Of a stretch of 64,000 bases of DNA, positions 45,188-54,340 are shown piece after piece. Both the position numbers and the translations under genes were made by a program. This DNA comes from Lacticaseibacillus parakribbianus. GTDB lineage: Bacteria > Bacillota > Bacilli > Lactobacillales > Lactobacillaceae. The stretch's first letter is position 1, and every line of letters starts with the position of its first letter. Under the pieces are notes generated by a model, which searched no databases, had not been told where the DNA came from, and was given only the letters and a program-made list of their open reading frames with translations. Location: the NCBI RefSeq assembly GCF_025490915.1, contig NZ_JANQBA010000001.1, forward strand, positions 310,001 to 374,000, given 5' to 3'.

Positions 45188-45268
45188 GCCCTCATCTCCT
45201 TTGAACCGATTATGCCACCACCAAGCCGCCGTGTCATCCGCCTTGGGTCCGACCACGCCAAAGGGGTT

Positions 45269-46744
45269 CTACTTGGTGTGGGTGATCGGTGCCTGCTGCG
45301 GCGCGGTTTCCTCATCCGGGAAGGTGACCTTGAAGGTGGTCCCCACGCCCTGCTGGGAATCGACGGTGATGCTGCCGCCGTGCAGCGTGACCAGCTGGTG
45401 AACGATGGCCAGCCCCAGCCCCGACTCACCGTACTTGGTGTTTTTGCGCGACGGATCGGCCTTGTAGTAGCGTTCCCAGATGTTTTGGACCTGGTCTTCG
45501 GTCATGCCGATGCCGGTGTCAGACACCGCCAGCTCGGTTTGGTGGTAGCCGGCCTTGGCACTCAGCGTGATGGTGCCGTTTTGCGTGAACTGGATCGCGT
45601 TTTGGGCGATGTTGAACATCACCTGCACGAAGCGGTCGTGGTCGGCGTATACCGGCACGTCGGCCGCGGCGTCAAGCACCAGCTTGTCGCCGGCGGCATC
45701 GGCCTTTTGCTTGAGCTGGGATACCATCCCCGCAAGCGCCTCAGCGGCGTTGAAGGTCTGCTTCTTGAGCAAAATCTGATTGGTGCGAATTTTTTCGTAG
45801 TCGAGGTTCTCGTTGACCAGGCGAATCAGGCGTTTGGTCTCGTTGCGCATCAGCTCGATGGACTGGCCCTTGCTCTCCTCGGGAATCGCATCGTAGGCCA
45901 GGCCCTCGAGCAGCCCGTTGATGGTGGTCAGCGGGGTTCGCATCTCATGCGCCGCATCGGCCATGAACTGGCGGCGCCGCTCCTCTTGCCGGTGAATCTC
46001 GGCCTGGCTGTCGCGCAGCGAGTGGACCATGTCCTGAAAATCATTGGCCAGATCCGACACCTCGTCGTGGCTCTTGCTTTGCACATGGACATCGACGTCA
46101 TAATCACCTTCGGCCACCTGGTGGGTCACCTGGCGCAGCCGGTTAATTCGGTTGACCTGGTAACGGGCGACGAAATAAGACACGACGATGGCGACCAGCG
46201 CCGACAGCAGAAAGGCGATGAACAGGTTGTACTCGGTTTTGCGAATCGAGCTTTGGATGTTGTCGACCGGCGCATAGGCCGCGACCACGAACAGCAACTT
46301 GTCGCTGAGAAACACCGGCCGGTAGTAAATGGTCATGCTCTGCTGCTTGCCGTTTCTGGGGTTGGTGGTCAGCTCGGGCAGCGCCACCGAGGTCCCCTTC
46401 TTGAGCTTGGCCCAGGTCTTCGCCTCGATGCTCACGACCATGTTGGCCTGGTTGTTGGGGTAAACCGCGGCGTTGTCGGCGTTGTAGATCATGAAGTGGA
46501 CGCGCTGGTTTTGCAGGATTTTCTCGGAATTTTGGATGAAGGCCGCGTTGGGCTCAAAGGCGCTGCGGGCGACGTTGACCTGCAAGGCGTTGTCGGCCAA
46601 AACGTCGGTGTACTCCTCCAGCTGATCGAAGCTGTTGGACCAGACGTTGGCGGTGGTCGAGCGAATGAACAGCACCGACACGATCGCCATCATGACGAAG
46701 ATGACGCCGAAAATCGCCAGCATCTGCTGATAAAGCATCTTCAT
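45269..46744 (-). CDS. Sensor histidine kinase (YclK-like)
   Basis: 491 residues: membrane helix at about 7-30, extracellular domain (about 31-180), second helix (about 185-207), HAMP, H-box MADAAHEMRTPLTTING, N-box FNIAQNAIQFT, G1 DTGIGM, G2 YGESGLGLAIV. Its start overlaps the regulator stop by 4 bp (ATGA). Signal unknown; the set resembles B. subtilis YclJK, linked there to oxygen limitation. Confidence 0.92.
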   Translation of the reverse strand: MKMLYQQMLAIFGVIFVMMAIVSVLFIRSTTANVWSNSFDQLEEYTDVLADNALQVNVARSAFEPNAAFIQNSEKILQNQRVHFMIYNADNAAVYPNNQANMVVSIEAKTWAKLKKGTSVALPELTTNPRNGKQQSMTIYYRPVFLSDKLLFVVAAYAPVDNIQSSIRKTEYNLFIAFLLSALVAIVVSYFVARYQVNRINRLRQVTHQVAEGDYDVDVHVQSKSHDEVSDLANDFQDMVHSLRDSQAEIHRQEERRRQFMADAAHEMRTPLTTINGLLEGLAYDAIPEESKGQSIELMRNETKRLIRLVNENLDYEKIRTNQILLKKQTFNAAEALAGMVSQLKQKADAAGDKLVLDAAADVPVYADHDRFVQVMFNIAQNAIQFTQNGTITLSAKAGYHQTELAVSDTGIGMTEDQVQNIWERYYKADPSRKNTKYGESGLGLAIVHQLVTLHGGSITVDSQQGVGTTFKVTFPDEETAPQQAPITHTK

Positions 46745-47469
46745 GCTTGCGTGTCCAAGGCGGAGTCATCGAACTTGTAGCCGACGCCCCACACGGTTTG
46801 AATGATCTGCGGCCCAACCCTCTCGATTTTTTGCCGCAACTTCTTGATGTGGGCGTCGACGGTTCGCTCGTCGCCGTAGTACTCGTAATCCCACACCAGC
46901 TGCAAAAGTTGCTCGCGCGAGAAGACCTGCTTGGGGTTTTTGGCCAGCGTGTGCAGCAAGTCGAACTCCTTGGGTGTCAGCCCCTCGATCAAAGACGAGT
47001 CGAGGTAGGCCTCGCGCGTCTTGGTGCTGAGCTTGAAGTGGGCGGTGACCACGTCGAAGTCGCCGTTGTCCGCCTCGGCGTCTGCGGTCGGTGCGACCTC
47101 AACCTCGGCGCGGCGGTGCAGCGCCTTGATCCGGGCCACCAGCGTGATCGGCGAGAAGGGCTTGGTCACGTAATCGTCGGCACCAAGCTCCAGGCCAAGC
47201 ACCTGGTCGCTTTCGGAGTCACGCGCCGTCAGCATGATCAAAGGCACCGTGGCCGACAGCTTGCGAATCTCCTGAGCTACCTGCATGCCATCCATCTTCG
47301 GCAGGTTCAGATCCAGCGTGATGATGTCGAAGCTCTCAGGCGCCGCCTTGAACAGGGCCAGGCCCTCCTCGCCATCGTAGCCGTTGACGACCTCCCACTG
47401 CTCTTTTTTAAAAAACATGTCCATCATTTGGGCAACGCTCTCGTTGTCCTCAATCATCAAAATTTTCAT
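46741..47469 (-). CDS. OmpR-family response regulator (YclJ-like)
   Basis: 242 residues: receiver with IEDN, phospho-acceptor in ITLDLNLPKMDG, LTARDSESDQVLGLELGADDYVTKPFSP (very like YclJ), and a winged helix ending VWGVGYKF. A variable acidic linker of about 25 residues joins the domains. GAGGAG precedes the ATG. Cotranscribed with the kinase. Confidence 0.93.
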   Translation of the reverse strand: MKILMIEDNESVAQMMDMFFKKEQWEVVNGYDGEEGLALFKAAPESFDIITLDLNLPKMDGMQVAQEIRKLSATVPLIMLTARDSESDQVLGLELGADDYVTKPFSPITLVARIKALHRRAEVEVAPTADAEADNGDFDVVTAHFKLSTKTREAYLDSSLIEGLTPKEFDLLHTLAKNPKQVFSREQLLQLVWDYEYYGDERTVDAHIKKLRQKIERVGPQIIQTVWGVGYKFDDSALDTQA

Positions 47470-47586
47470 TTTTTACTCCTCGGTTTAGCTTGTTGCAGGC
47501 ATTCGCGGCCGGCAGTCACACAACCGCCGTGCGGCCGGGTCGGCGCAGTCTTTCTTCATGTTTCAGAGTAGCACGGCACCGGCCCT

Positions 47587-47616
47587 TTGACAAACGATTA
47601 TCGCCCGTGCTACCAT
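47587..47616 (+). promoter_or_regulatory. Promoter of ssrA
   Basis: TTGACA (47587-47592), 18-bp spacer, TACCAT (47611-47616), 15 bp upstream of the mature 5' end. Confidence 0.7.
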
Positions 47617-47630
47617 ATAGGTTGCATATC

Positions 47631-47993
47631 GGGGGTGTAATGGTCTCGACATTGGTCTTGGCACCCGTGGTGCACTCCGGAGTCCGTCTCCGTCATCAAC
47701 GGACACAGTTAATTTAACTGCAAACAAAGAAAACTCTTACGCTCTCGCTGCTTAATTAGCGCCTTAGCGTGATCCTCCCGTTGTCGCTCAAGCGGCGGAT
47801 CTGGGTCTCAAATCAATTGAGCTACGGTCACCTTTCCCGTCTGAATCGGTGACAAGAGATCATCAGACTAGCGCTTGCGGGTCAGCCCTGTGACCTGGCG
47901 CACCGCCTGCGCGAATTTCAAATGAGGTCACTATGAGTGTAGAGCTGCGCTTCGCGGGGCTGATGGACAGGAGTTCGATTCTCCTCACCTCCA
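47631..47993 (+). ncRNA. ssrA: Transfer-messenger RNA
   Basis: Rescues stalled ribosomes. The ends form the tRNA-like part: GGGGGTG at the 5' end pairs with CACCTCC at 47986-47992, discriminator A, no encoded CCA; the T arm has GGAGTTCGATTCTCC. The resume frame at 47720-47755 (GCA AAC AAA ... GCT GCT TAA) encodes the tag ANKENSYALAA, ending with the ALAA typical for ClpXP targeting. A second stop follows closely. Confidence 0.96.
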
Positions 47994-48010
47994 TTGGTCA
48001 ATCCCCGATG

Positions 48011-48045
48011 AACCGGCGACGCGATTTCCGCGTCGCCGGTTTTTG
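48011..48045 (+). terminator. Terminator of ssrA
   Basis: AACCGGCGACGCG pairs perfectly with its complement around ATTTC, then TTTTT. Confidence 0.9.
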
Positions 48046-48254
48046 TTTGCGCCGATGACCCGTAAGTCTATGATGCCCGAAAGCTGTGAACATTCTGTGT
48101 CAAAAGCGGTGAGATTCCCGGACGCTGCGCCTGCAAGCGAGGCAACAAACTTGAACTCGGTGCCGCCAAGGTGGTGCAATAGCAGTGGCGGCAACCCGCC
48201 GCAGACGTCCAGTCCGGATCGACGTGAAAAGCTGGGATAAAGATGGGGGCAAAC

Positions 48255-48593
48255 ATGAAGAAAGTAATCGCAGCGCTGCTGACCGCCTTGACGGTGCTTT
48301 TGGTGCTGACCGCGTGTGGCGGCGCCAAGGCGGCCGACTACCCGACGGCGGCCAAGGCCGAGGCGGCCCTGAACGCCGGCAAGAAGCTGGAAGGCAAAAC
48401 CGTGACGTTCAAAGTCCTGAAGGTGGAACCCAGGAGTGCCTTTGGCTACAACCTCGAGGCCGGCAAACACCTGAACTTTGCATCTGCCAAGAACCCAGGC
48501 GTCAAGAAGGGCGCGACGGTGACGGTCAAGGTGAAGAAGGTCGCGTCGATGCTGGGTTCGTACATCATCAGCTACACCGACCTGAAACAGTGA
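48255..48593 (+). CDS. Small lipoprotein, unknown
   Basis: 112 residues: lipoprotein signal with LVLTAC lipobox (Cys near residue 21), then a basic beta-rich domain (GKTVTFKVLKVEP, KKGATVTVKVKKV) resembling OB-fold-like tRNA_anti-type small lipoproteins of lactobacilli. Function unknown. ATG 48255 has GGGGG upstream. Followed by a terminator shared with the convergent permease gene. Confidence 0.82.
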   Translation: MKKVIAALLTALTVLLVLTACGGAKAADYPTAAKAEAALNAGKKLEGKTVTFKVLKVEPRSAFGYNLEAGKHLNFASAKNPGVKKGATVTVKVKKVASMLGSYIISYTDLKQ

Positions 48594-48597
48594 CGCC

Positions 48598-48630
48598 AAA
48601 AAGGCCAGTCATCAAGGACTGGCCTTTTTG
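48598..48630. terminator. Bidirectional terminator
   Basis: AAAAAGGCCAGTC pairs with GACTGGCCTTTTT around a 6-nt loop, between convergent genes. Confidence 0.9.
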
Positions 48631-48637
48631 AATCCCA

Positions 48638-49999
48638 CTACTGTTGAACGCGCCGGCGGTGCAGCCGGTATCCCGCCGCAATCGCCACCAGCCACGCCAG
48701 GGAAAGCAGGGCCGGCACCGCGGTTTCGCCGTGAACCAGCATCACCACCCCGGTGACGGCGAGGAAGGCCAGCGCCAGGTAATCGCCAACCGGAAACCAA
48801 GGCGCCTTGAAGGTGTTGGCCGTGGGATTGAGCCTGCGAAACTTGAGGTGAGCGACGAGGATGGCCCCCCACACGAAGAGGAAGCTGGTGGTCGCAACGC
48901 TTGAGATCAGCTTGAACACCCCGCCCGGCAGCAGCATATTCAGCACCACGGCCACGGCGATGATCAGCGTCGAGGCCAGAATGGCGTTGGCCGGCACCTG
49001 GCGCCTTGAGAGCTTGCCGAAGCGCGACAGGCGCGGGTTGGGGCTGTGCAGCGTGAGCGAAAACAGCATCCGACCGGTCGAAAACAGGCTGGAATTGCAG
49101 GCCGAGGCCGCGGCGGTCAGGACCACGAAGTTGATGATGTCGGCCGCCGCCCGGATGCCGACGCTGTCAAACACCTGGACAAAGGGGCTGGAGGTCGGGC
49201 TGACCGCAGACCAGGGGTAGATGCACATGATCACAAACAACGCGCCGATGTAAAACAGGATGATCCGCACCGGCAGCTCGTTGATGGCCTCGGGAATCAC
49301 CTGCTTGGGGTTGGCGGTTTCACTGGCGGTCAACCCCACCATTTCCACCCCGGCAAAGCTGAAGGTGACCATCTGAAGCGACGCGAGAAACCCGCCGAGG
49401 CCCTTAGGGAACAGGCCGCCGTGGCTGACCAAGTTGCTCAGACCGGCCGTGCCGCTCCCGGTGCGGTAATGCACGATAATCATCCAAGCGCCAACGACGA
49501 TCAGCGCGATGATGGCGACGACCTTGATCAAGGCGAACCAGAACTCGGCCTCACCGAACAGCCCGACGGAAATCAGGTTCACCAGCAGCAAAATCAACAG
49601 CGCCACCAGCCCCGGCACCCACTGCGGCACCTGCGGCAGCCAGTAGCGAATGTACATCCCCACGGCGGTCACCTCGGCCATGGCGATGGCCAGCCAGCAA
49701 ACCCAGTAGGTCCAGCCCGTCACAAAGGCGGCGCCGCGGCCGAGGTAGCGGCCGATGAAATCGACGAAGCTGTGCTGTGACAAGTCGGACAGCAAAAGCT
49801 CCCCCATCGCCCGCATCAGGAAAAAGCACATCCCCCCGGCCAGCAGGTAGGCCAGAAGAATCGAGGGTCCCGCCTGGTGAATCGACTGCCCCGCCCCGAG
49901 GAACAGGCCGGTGCCGATGGTGCCGCCGATGGCGATCAGTTGAATGTGGCGGCTCTTGAGACTGCGGGAAAGCTCGGGTTGATCCGTGGTTTTAGACAT
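48638..49999 (-). CDS. APC-superfamily amino acid permease (AAT type)
   Basis: 453 residues, twelve membrane helices. The N-terminal RSLKSRHIQLIAIGGTIGTGLFLGAG motif and SFAGVEMVGLTASETANPKQVIPEAIN are hallmarks of the AroP/ProY/LysP-like amino acid transporter family. Substrate not decidable. ATG 49999 has GGAGG 8 nt upstream. Confidence 0.93.
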   Translation of the reverse strand: MSKTTDQPELSRSLKSRHIQLIAIGGTIGTGLFLGAGQSIHQAGPSILLAYLLAGGMCFFLMRAMGELLLSDLSQHSFVDFIGRYLGRGAAFVTGWTYWVCWLAIAMAEVTAVGMYIRYWLPQVPQWVPGLVALLILLLVNLISVGLFGEAEFWFALIKVVAIIALIVVGAWMIIVHYRTGSGTAGLSNLVSHGGLFPKGLGGFLASLQMVTFSFAGVEMVGLTASETANPKQVIPEAINELPVRIILFYIGALFVIMCIYPWSAVSPTSSPFVQVFDSVGIRAAADIINFVVLTAAASACNSSLFSTGRMLFSLTLHSPNPRLSRFGKLSRRQVPANAILASTLIIAVAVVLNMLLPGGVFKLISSVATTSFLFVWGAILVAHLKFRRLNPTANTFKAPWFPVGDYLALAFLAVTGVVMLVHGETAVPALLSLAWLVAIAAGYRLHRRRVQQ

Positions 50000-50076
50000 G
50001 TGTGTTCCTCCAGACATGTCGTCAGTATACCAGTTCCCAAGGCCGCCACAAAGGCGTTCGGTCGCCCCGCCACACC

Positions 50077-50113
50077 AAAAAACCGCGCGGCCGGCCCGGC
50101 CTCACGCGGTTTT
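50077..50113 (-). terminator. Terminator of the 50146 gene
   Basis: AAAACCGCG pairs with CGCGGTTTT with an inner GGCC helix; A run on the plus strand gives a U run on the minus transcript. Confidence 0.75.
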
Positions 50114-50145
50114 GTTCACTTTGCCAGCAGCGGCGTGAAATTAAT

Positions 50146-50601
50146 TCACTTCACAATGACCACCCGCTGCGGCGGCATCTGCTGCTTCAGGTACTTGGCC
50201 AGTGTCGCGGCATCTTGCTTGAACATCATCTTGACCACGGTCACCTGACCGACCGTCGCGATCAGCTGGGTGCCACGCGAGGCGGCGCTCAGCTGCACTT
50301 GTGTCAGCTGCGCCAAGGGCCGCATGCTGGCAAAGCCGTTGATCAGCTCCATGCTGCTGATGCCGCGGCGCCAAGACGCAAACACCAGCAGCATGCCGAC
50401 AATGAACAAGCCGCTGACGTAATCGTTCAACGTGTGGCTGGTGGCCACCGTGAAGCCGGCCATCAACACCGCCACGGTCAGGTAAAAGGCCAGCCAGCCG
50501 CGCCGGATTCGGGCCTTGAACACCAGGGTGTGTCGCACGTACAGCAAGGCTCCGGCGGCGATCACCAGCACCACCAGTAGCGCCCAATTCATTAGACTCA
50601 T
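50146..50601 (-). CDS. Small membrane protein (DUF-like), unknown
   Basis: 151 residues: three membrane helices (about 4-22, 38-56, 63-80) and a soluble C-terminal domain of about 65 residues ending PQRVVIVK. ATG 50601 chosen for GGAGG 6 nt upstream; the frame opens two codons earlier. No recognised family. Confidence 0.75.
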   Translation of the reverse strand: MSLMNWALLVVLVIAAGALLYVRHTLVFKARIRRGWLAFYLTVAVLMAGFTVATSHTLNDYVSGLFIVGMLLVFASWRRGISSMELINGFASMRPLAQLTQVQLSAASRGTQLIATVGQVTVVKMMFKQDAATLAKYLKQQMPPQRVVIVK

Positions 50602-50658
50602 GCGCATCCTCCATTCATTGACGTTACCTTACACTTTTGATTGGCTCCGCACAAGCCC

Positions 50659-50687
50659 AAAAAAGGGGGAGGCCGCGGCCTTCCCCT
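50659..50687 (-). terminator. Terminator after ackA
   Basis: GGGGAAGGCC pairs with GGCCTCCCCC on the minus strand, then TTTTTT. Confidence 0.8.
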
Positions 50688-50697
50688 GTCGTTGACA

Positions 50698-51888
50698 TTA
50701 CTTGCTCAGCCGAACCACGTCACGCGCGATCATCAGCTCTTCGTTGGTCGGCACCAAAAGCACCTTGACCTTGGAGTCGTCGCTTGAGATGATGCGTTCC
50801 TTGGCCATCACGTCGTTGCGCTCGTCGTCAATCTTGGCCCCGAAGACGGAAAGCCCCTCGATGATGCGCTTGCGTTCGCGCTTGTCGCCTTCGCCCATGC
50901 CGGCGGTGAAGACCAGCACATCGATGCCACCCATTTCGGCGATGTAGCCGGCGACGTACTTCACGATGCGGTTGGTGAAGATGTCGATGGCCAGCTGGGA
51001 ATCCGGCCGCTCCTCGCGGGAGTTTTCGATTTCGCGCATGTCGGGCGACAGCCCGGAGATGCCGTACAGCCCGGATTGCTTGTTCAAAATGTCGATGATG
51101 TCCTGCGGATCACTCAAGTTGAGCTTTTGCATCAGGTAGGCGACCAAGGACGCGTCGATGTCCCCGCTGCGGGTGCTCATCGTGACGCCGGCCAGCGGTG
51201 TGAAGCCCATCGAGGTGTCAAAGGACTTCCCGTCTTTTTCCGCCGTGATCGAGACACCGGAACCCAGGTGCATGGTGACCATGCGCAGATCCTTGAGGTC
51301 CTTGCCCAAAATCTCGGCGGCGCGGTGGGACACGTAGCGGTGGCTGGTGCCATGGGCGCCGTACTTGCGAGCCCCGTACTTCTTGTAGTAGTCCTGGGAG
51401 ATGGAGTACAGGTAGTTCATCTTCGGCATCGTGGTGTGGAAGGAGGTGTCAAACACGCCGACTTCCGGAACGCCTGGCAAAAGCTTCATGAAGGCACGGA
51501 TGCCGTTGGCCTCGGCCGGGTTATGTAACGGTGCGTATTCCGCCAAGTCGTCCACTTCCTTAAGGGACTCAGGCGTCAGCAGCTCGGATTCCTTGAAGCG
51601 CTCACCCCCGGCGACGATGCGGTGGCCGACGCCTTCGATCTCGGCGTAATCCTTGATGATGTCAAGCTCGATCAGGGCCTTCAGCAGCATGTCGACGGCC
51701 ATGTCGGCGGTTGGGATGTCTTTGACCACCACGTATTTTTGGCCATCGCCGTACTTGACCTTGAACTCGGAGTCGGTCAGGCCCATGCGGTCGACCATGC
51801 CGCTTGCGATCACGGTTTCCTCGGGCATGACGAACAGCTTCCACTTCAGCGTGGAGCTACCGGCATTAATTGCAAGAATCTTTGACAT
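50698..51888 (-). CDS. ackA: Acetate kinase
   Basis: Converts acetyl phosphate and ADP to acetate and ATP. 396 residues. Seen: INAGSSTLKWKLF, GHRIVAGGE, HGTSHRYVS, HLGSGVSI, and FTAGMGEGDK near the C-terminus. It begins 2 nt after the stop of the YtxK-type gene, whose end carries its ribosome site (GAGGAGATGTAACA), so the two are coupled. The comG-ytxK-ackA order is conserved in Bacilli. Confidence 0.97.
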   Translation of the reverse strand: MSKILAINAGSSTLKWKLFVMPEETVIASGMVDRMGLTDSEFKVKYGDGQKYVVVKDIPTADMAVDMLLKALIELDIIKDYAEIEGVGHRIVAGGERFKESELLTPESLKEVDDLAEYAPLHNPAEANGIRAFMKLLPGVPEVGVFDTSFHTTMPKMNYLYSISQDYYKKYGARKYGAHGTSHRYVSHRAAEILGKDLKDLRMVTMHLGSGVSITAEKDGKSFDTSMGFTPLAGVTMSTRSGDIDASLVAYLMQKLNLSDPQDIIDILNKQSGLYGISGLSPDMREIENSREERPDSQLAIDIFTNRIVKYVAGYIAEMGGIDVLVFTAGMGEGDKRERKRIIEGLSVFGAKIDDERNDVMAKERIISSDDSKVKVLLVPTNEELMIARDVVRLSK

Positions 51889-51890
51889 TG

Positions 51891-52907
51891 TTACATCTCC
51901 TCTAAATTAGTTGCAGACCATGTCCGCACCTCTGCCAAAAAGGCGCTGAATGCCTGCTGGTCCTCAAGCGCCGGGAATGTTCCCAGCAGCACCTGCTTGG
52001 CCTGGTGCGCGTTGGGGCCGGGCTTTTGCAGCACCAACAGCGACTTGCGAGCCGCCGCCGTGGCAAACAGCGATTCCGGCAGGTTGAGCAAGCCCTGAAA
52101 GTGCATGTGCCCGGTCAGCCAGGCGGTCAGGCCATTGGCTTCGGTGGACTGAAACACGCCGCTTGGCACGAAGAACAGCCCCAGACCGCCCGGCCGCAGC
52201 GCCCGCATGCTCTGCTCGATCAGCAGGTGGTGGGCGAAACTGTGGCCGGCGGTCGCCGCCGTGTCGAACTGCTTGGCTCGCTCGTCCAGCGGGTAGTACC
52301 CCACCGGCAGATCCGACACCACGAGGTCACGCCCCGTGGCCGCAAGCTGGGCCAAGGCGTCCTGGTGGTACAGCGTGACGTCCAGCTGCTGCATGCGCCC
52401 GCTCATGTCGGCGAAGGCCAGCAAGGACTCGTCGTTGTCAACCAAGGTGCCGCGCGTGGCCACGCCAAGGGCCGCATGCAGGCGGTTCATCACGGCGTAA
52501 ATCAGGTTGCCCGACCCTGCCGCAAAATCGGCGACTTCAAGCGGCTCCTGCGCGTTTTTGATGAAGGTCGTGACCAGAAACGTCGCCAGTCCCGCCATCA
52601 GGTCCGGTGTCACCTGCTTGTTAGGCTCGATGCCATCCACCTGAATGGCCTTGACCAAGACCAGCTGCCAGGCCTCGCGAATCTCCTCTGCGGTGTAGGC
52701 GCCGAGGTCGATGGGGTCCAGCAAGGCAGTCAGCGCCTCGACGGTGGCCTGGCTAGGCTGGCCGTCGGTTCGGGCGATCTTGCCTGCAAGGAGGTCATCG
52801 CCAATCTCCACCGCGCAATCCAGGTAGCTGACATCCAGCTGCTTGTGCAGTTGCGTTGTCGCCGCCTCAAGCGCCGTGTAAAGTGACTTCAAATGTGCGT
52901 TTGACAT
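51891..52907 (-). CDS. ytxK: YtxK-type SAM-dependent methyltransferase
   Basis: 338 residues: helical N-terminal part, then an N6-adenine-MTase-like Rossmann domain with VADFAAGSGNLIYAV, DQDA-like YHQDAL, and SDLPVGYYP, a variant of the NPPY catalytic motif. The family resembles the modification subunit of type I systems but stands alone at the comG-ackA locus in many Bacilli; its substrate is unknown. AAGGAGG precedes the ATG. Confidence 0.9.
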   Translation of the reverse strand: MSNAHLKSLYTALEAATTQLHKQLDVSYLDCAVEIGDDLLAGKIARTDGQPSQATVEALTALLDPIDLGAYTAEEIREAWQLVLVKAIQVDGIEPNKQVTPDLMAGLATFLVTTFIKNAQEPLEVADFAAGSGNLIYAVMNRLHAALGVATRGTLVDNDESLLAFADMSGRMQQLDVTLYHQDALAQLAATGRDLVVSDLPVGYYPLDERAKQFDTAATAGHSFAHHLLIEQSMRALRPGGLGLFFVPSGVFQSTEANGLTAWLTGHMHFQGLLNLPESLFATAAARKSLLVLQKPGPNAHQAKQVLLGTFPALEDQQAFSAFLAEVRTWSATNLEEM

Positions 52908-52977
52908 AGTGCCTCCTTAAATGTACATGACCAATGATACCGGTCAACTGTATCATAATCAAGCGGTTTCTTTCGCA

Positions 52978-53187
52978 TTATTCCGGCGTTTGGCTGGTAT
53001 CGGGCACCTGGTGTTCCGCCTCCCATTCCGCATAGGCAGCGCGGAAAGCCTCCCGTTCCACCTTGAGCCGAACGCTGTACTCATCATGCCAGATTGCAAA
53101 CTGCCGCGTCAATCCCGCGGCCAGCAGCAGCACCACGGCCAATAGCGCCAACGCACTGAGCAAGGCGCTGGCGCTACGGCAACGCAT
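52978..53187 (-). CDS. comGG: Competence pseudopilus protein ComGG
   Basis: 69 residues: one membrane helix (about 8-26) and an acidic, charged C-terminal part. No prepilin-peptidase motif, as in other ComGG. Identified mainly by position as last comG gene; start overlaps comGF by 14 bp. Confidence 0.65.
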   Translation of the reverse strand: MRCRSASALLSALALLAVVLLLAAGLTRQFAIWHDEYSVRLKVEREAFRAAYAEWEAEHQVPDTSQTPE

Positions 53188-53641
53188 TCAGCACCCCCGA
53201 CAGCGCGGCGCCGTCGACAAACGAGAGGCGAAAGCCAATCTTGTCGTGCGGCAGGGTGGTGAATTTGACCGCATTAACCCCTTCAATTAGCGGCCGATAC
53301 CCCCCAAGCTCCGTGACCAGACGCAGTTGAGGGGGATTGGGCGACTTAACATATGCCTCGATGATGTCGGTCTTAGAATTGCCCTCCGCGTCGACCGGTC
53401 GCGGCATCGCCAGCCTGCCCTCGGACAGAATGGTCAGCGGCTTGCCGGCCGTGAACGTGGCCATCATGCGCTCGGCGTCCAAAGCATTGAGCGTCTCTCG
53501 CTCATGCGCCCAGCCGCGCAGGCCGAACGCCACCGCGGCCCCCCACAATTCGACAGACGCCGCCAGTAACGCCAAGGCGACGACTGCCTCAATCAAAGTA
53601 AAGGCCGCGCGATTACGGCCAGGTGCCCACCAATGTGTCAT
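53174..53641 (-). CDS. comGF: Competence pseudopilin ComGF
   Basis: 155 residues: prepilin-like FTLIEAVVALALLAASVEL near the N-terminus and a beta-rich C-terminal part with RLVTELGGYRPLIEGV, as in ComGF. GGAGG 9 nt before ATG 53641. It overlaps comGE by 29 bp. Confidence 0.82.
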   Translation of the reverse strand: MTHWWAPGRNRAAFTLIEAVVALALLAASVELWGAAVAFGLRGWAHERETLNALDAERMMATFTAGKPLTILSEGRLAMPRPVDAEGNSKTDIIEAYVKSPNPPQLRLVTELGGYRPLIEGVNAVKFTTLPHDKIGFRLSFVDGAALSGVLNALP

Positions 53642-53858
53642 TCAGCCACACCTCCAGTTGATTGCCATGGTTTTTGACGACATAGTCGCTGTCACCAACC
53701 GTGATGGTCACTTCCCCATCCCGGTTTGGATCAAGCGATGCGAGCCCCACGCGAGCGGCATACCAAGACGCGGTTTCGATTCGCGCCGTCACCACCTGTT
53801 GCTGATAGCCATGCTGAACCAGCAGGATCACGGCCACAATCAAGGCAATCACACTCAA
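53613..53858 (-). CDS. comGE: Competence pseudopilin ComGE (start uncertain)
   Basis: A hydrophobic N-terminal helix and a small C-terminal domain (DPNRDGEVTITVGDSDYVV). The frame is open upstream of the TTG at 53858 to beyond 53906 and encodes RRLEALVLAEHLAALSVIAL, whose LEAL looks like the prepilin E+5 region; so the true start is probably upstream, near 53890-53910, inside the end of comGD. No ATG, GTG or TTG lies there in frame, so the start may be a rare codon such as ATC at 53906, which has GGGGGG about 8 nt upstream. Confidence 0.6.
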   Translation of the reverse strand: MSVIALIVAVILLVQHGYQQQVVTARIETASWYAARVGLASLDPNRDGEVTITVGDSDYVVKNHGNQLEVWLNDTLVGTWP

Positions 53859-53890
53859 GGCCGCGAGGTGCTCGGCGAGAACCAGTGCCT

Positions 53891-54340
53891 CTAATCTTCT
53901 GAAGATGTGATCATCCCCCCACCGATGTTGAAGGTCAGCGTGACTTGACCGCCTTGGGAGCGTCTGAAATATAGTTTTTGGGCTTGCGTGAAGGTCCCAG
54001 GAAGCATCGGCATCAAAATGTCGCCACCGCTCTTCAACGGCTGGCCCTCTGCATCAACTAGGATTACACTGGCTGGCACCCGTAGCACCCAACTGCGCGG
54101 CGGGATCGCAACCACCTGAAACTGAATGCGTTCCTGATTGTACAGTAGCGAGCCGCCTTGCTTGGACAACAGCACCTCATGCCGCAGGTGGTCCCACTCG
54201 TCGACCAAGGCGGCGAAAAACTGGGCCTGCTCGCGGCGTTCGAGCTCGGCTCGCCCCACCCGCACCCCGATTAAGGCCAGCACCAGCGCGACGGCCAGGG
54301 CAACCGTCACCTCGATCAGGGTGAAGCCACGCCGCCTCAT
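53891..54340 (-). CDS. comGD: Competence pseudopilin ComGD
   Basis: 149 residues. Prepilin signal RRRGFTLIEVTVALAVALVLA: cleavage expected after the Gly, Glu at +5. Its ATG overlaps the comGC stop (ATGA). Confidence 0.9.
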   Translation of the reverse strand: MRRRGFTLIEVTVALAVALVLALIGVRVGRAELERREQAQFFAALVDEWDHLRHEVLLSKQGGSLLYNQERIQFQVVAIPPRSWVLRVPASVILVDAEGQPLKSGGDILMPMLPGTFTQAQKLYFRRSQGGQVTLTFNIGGGMITSSED

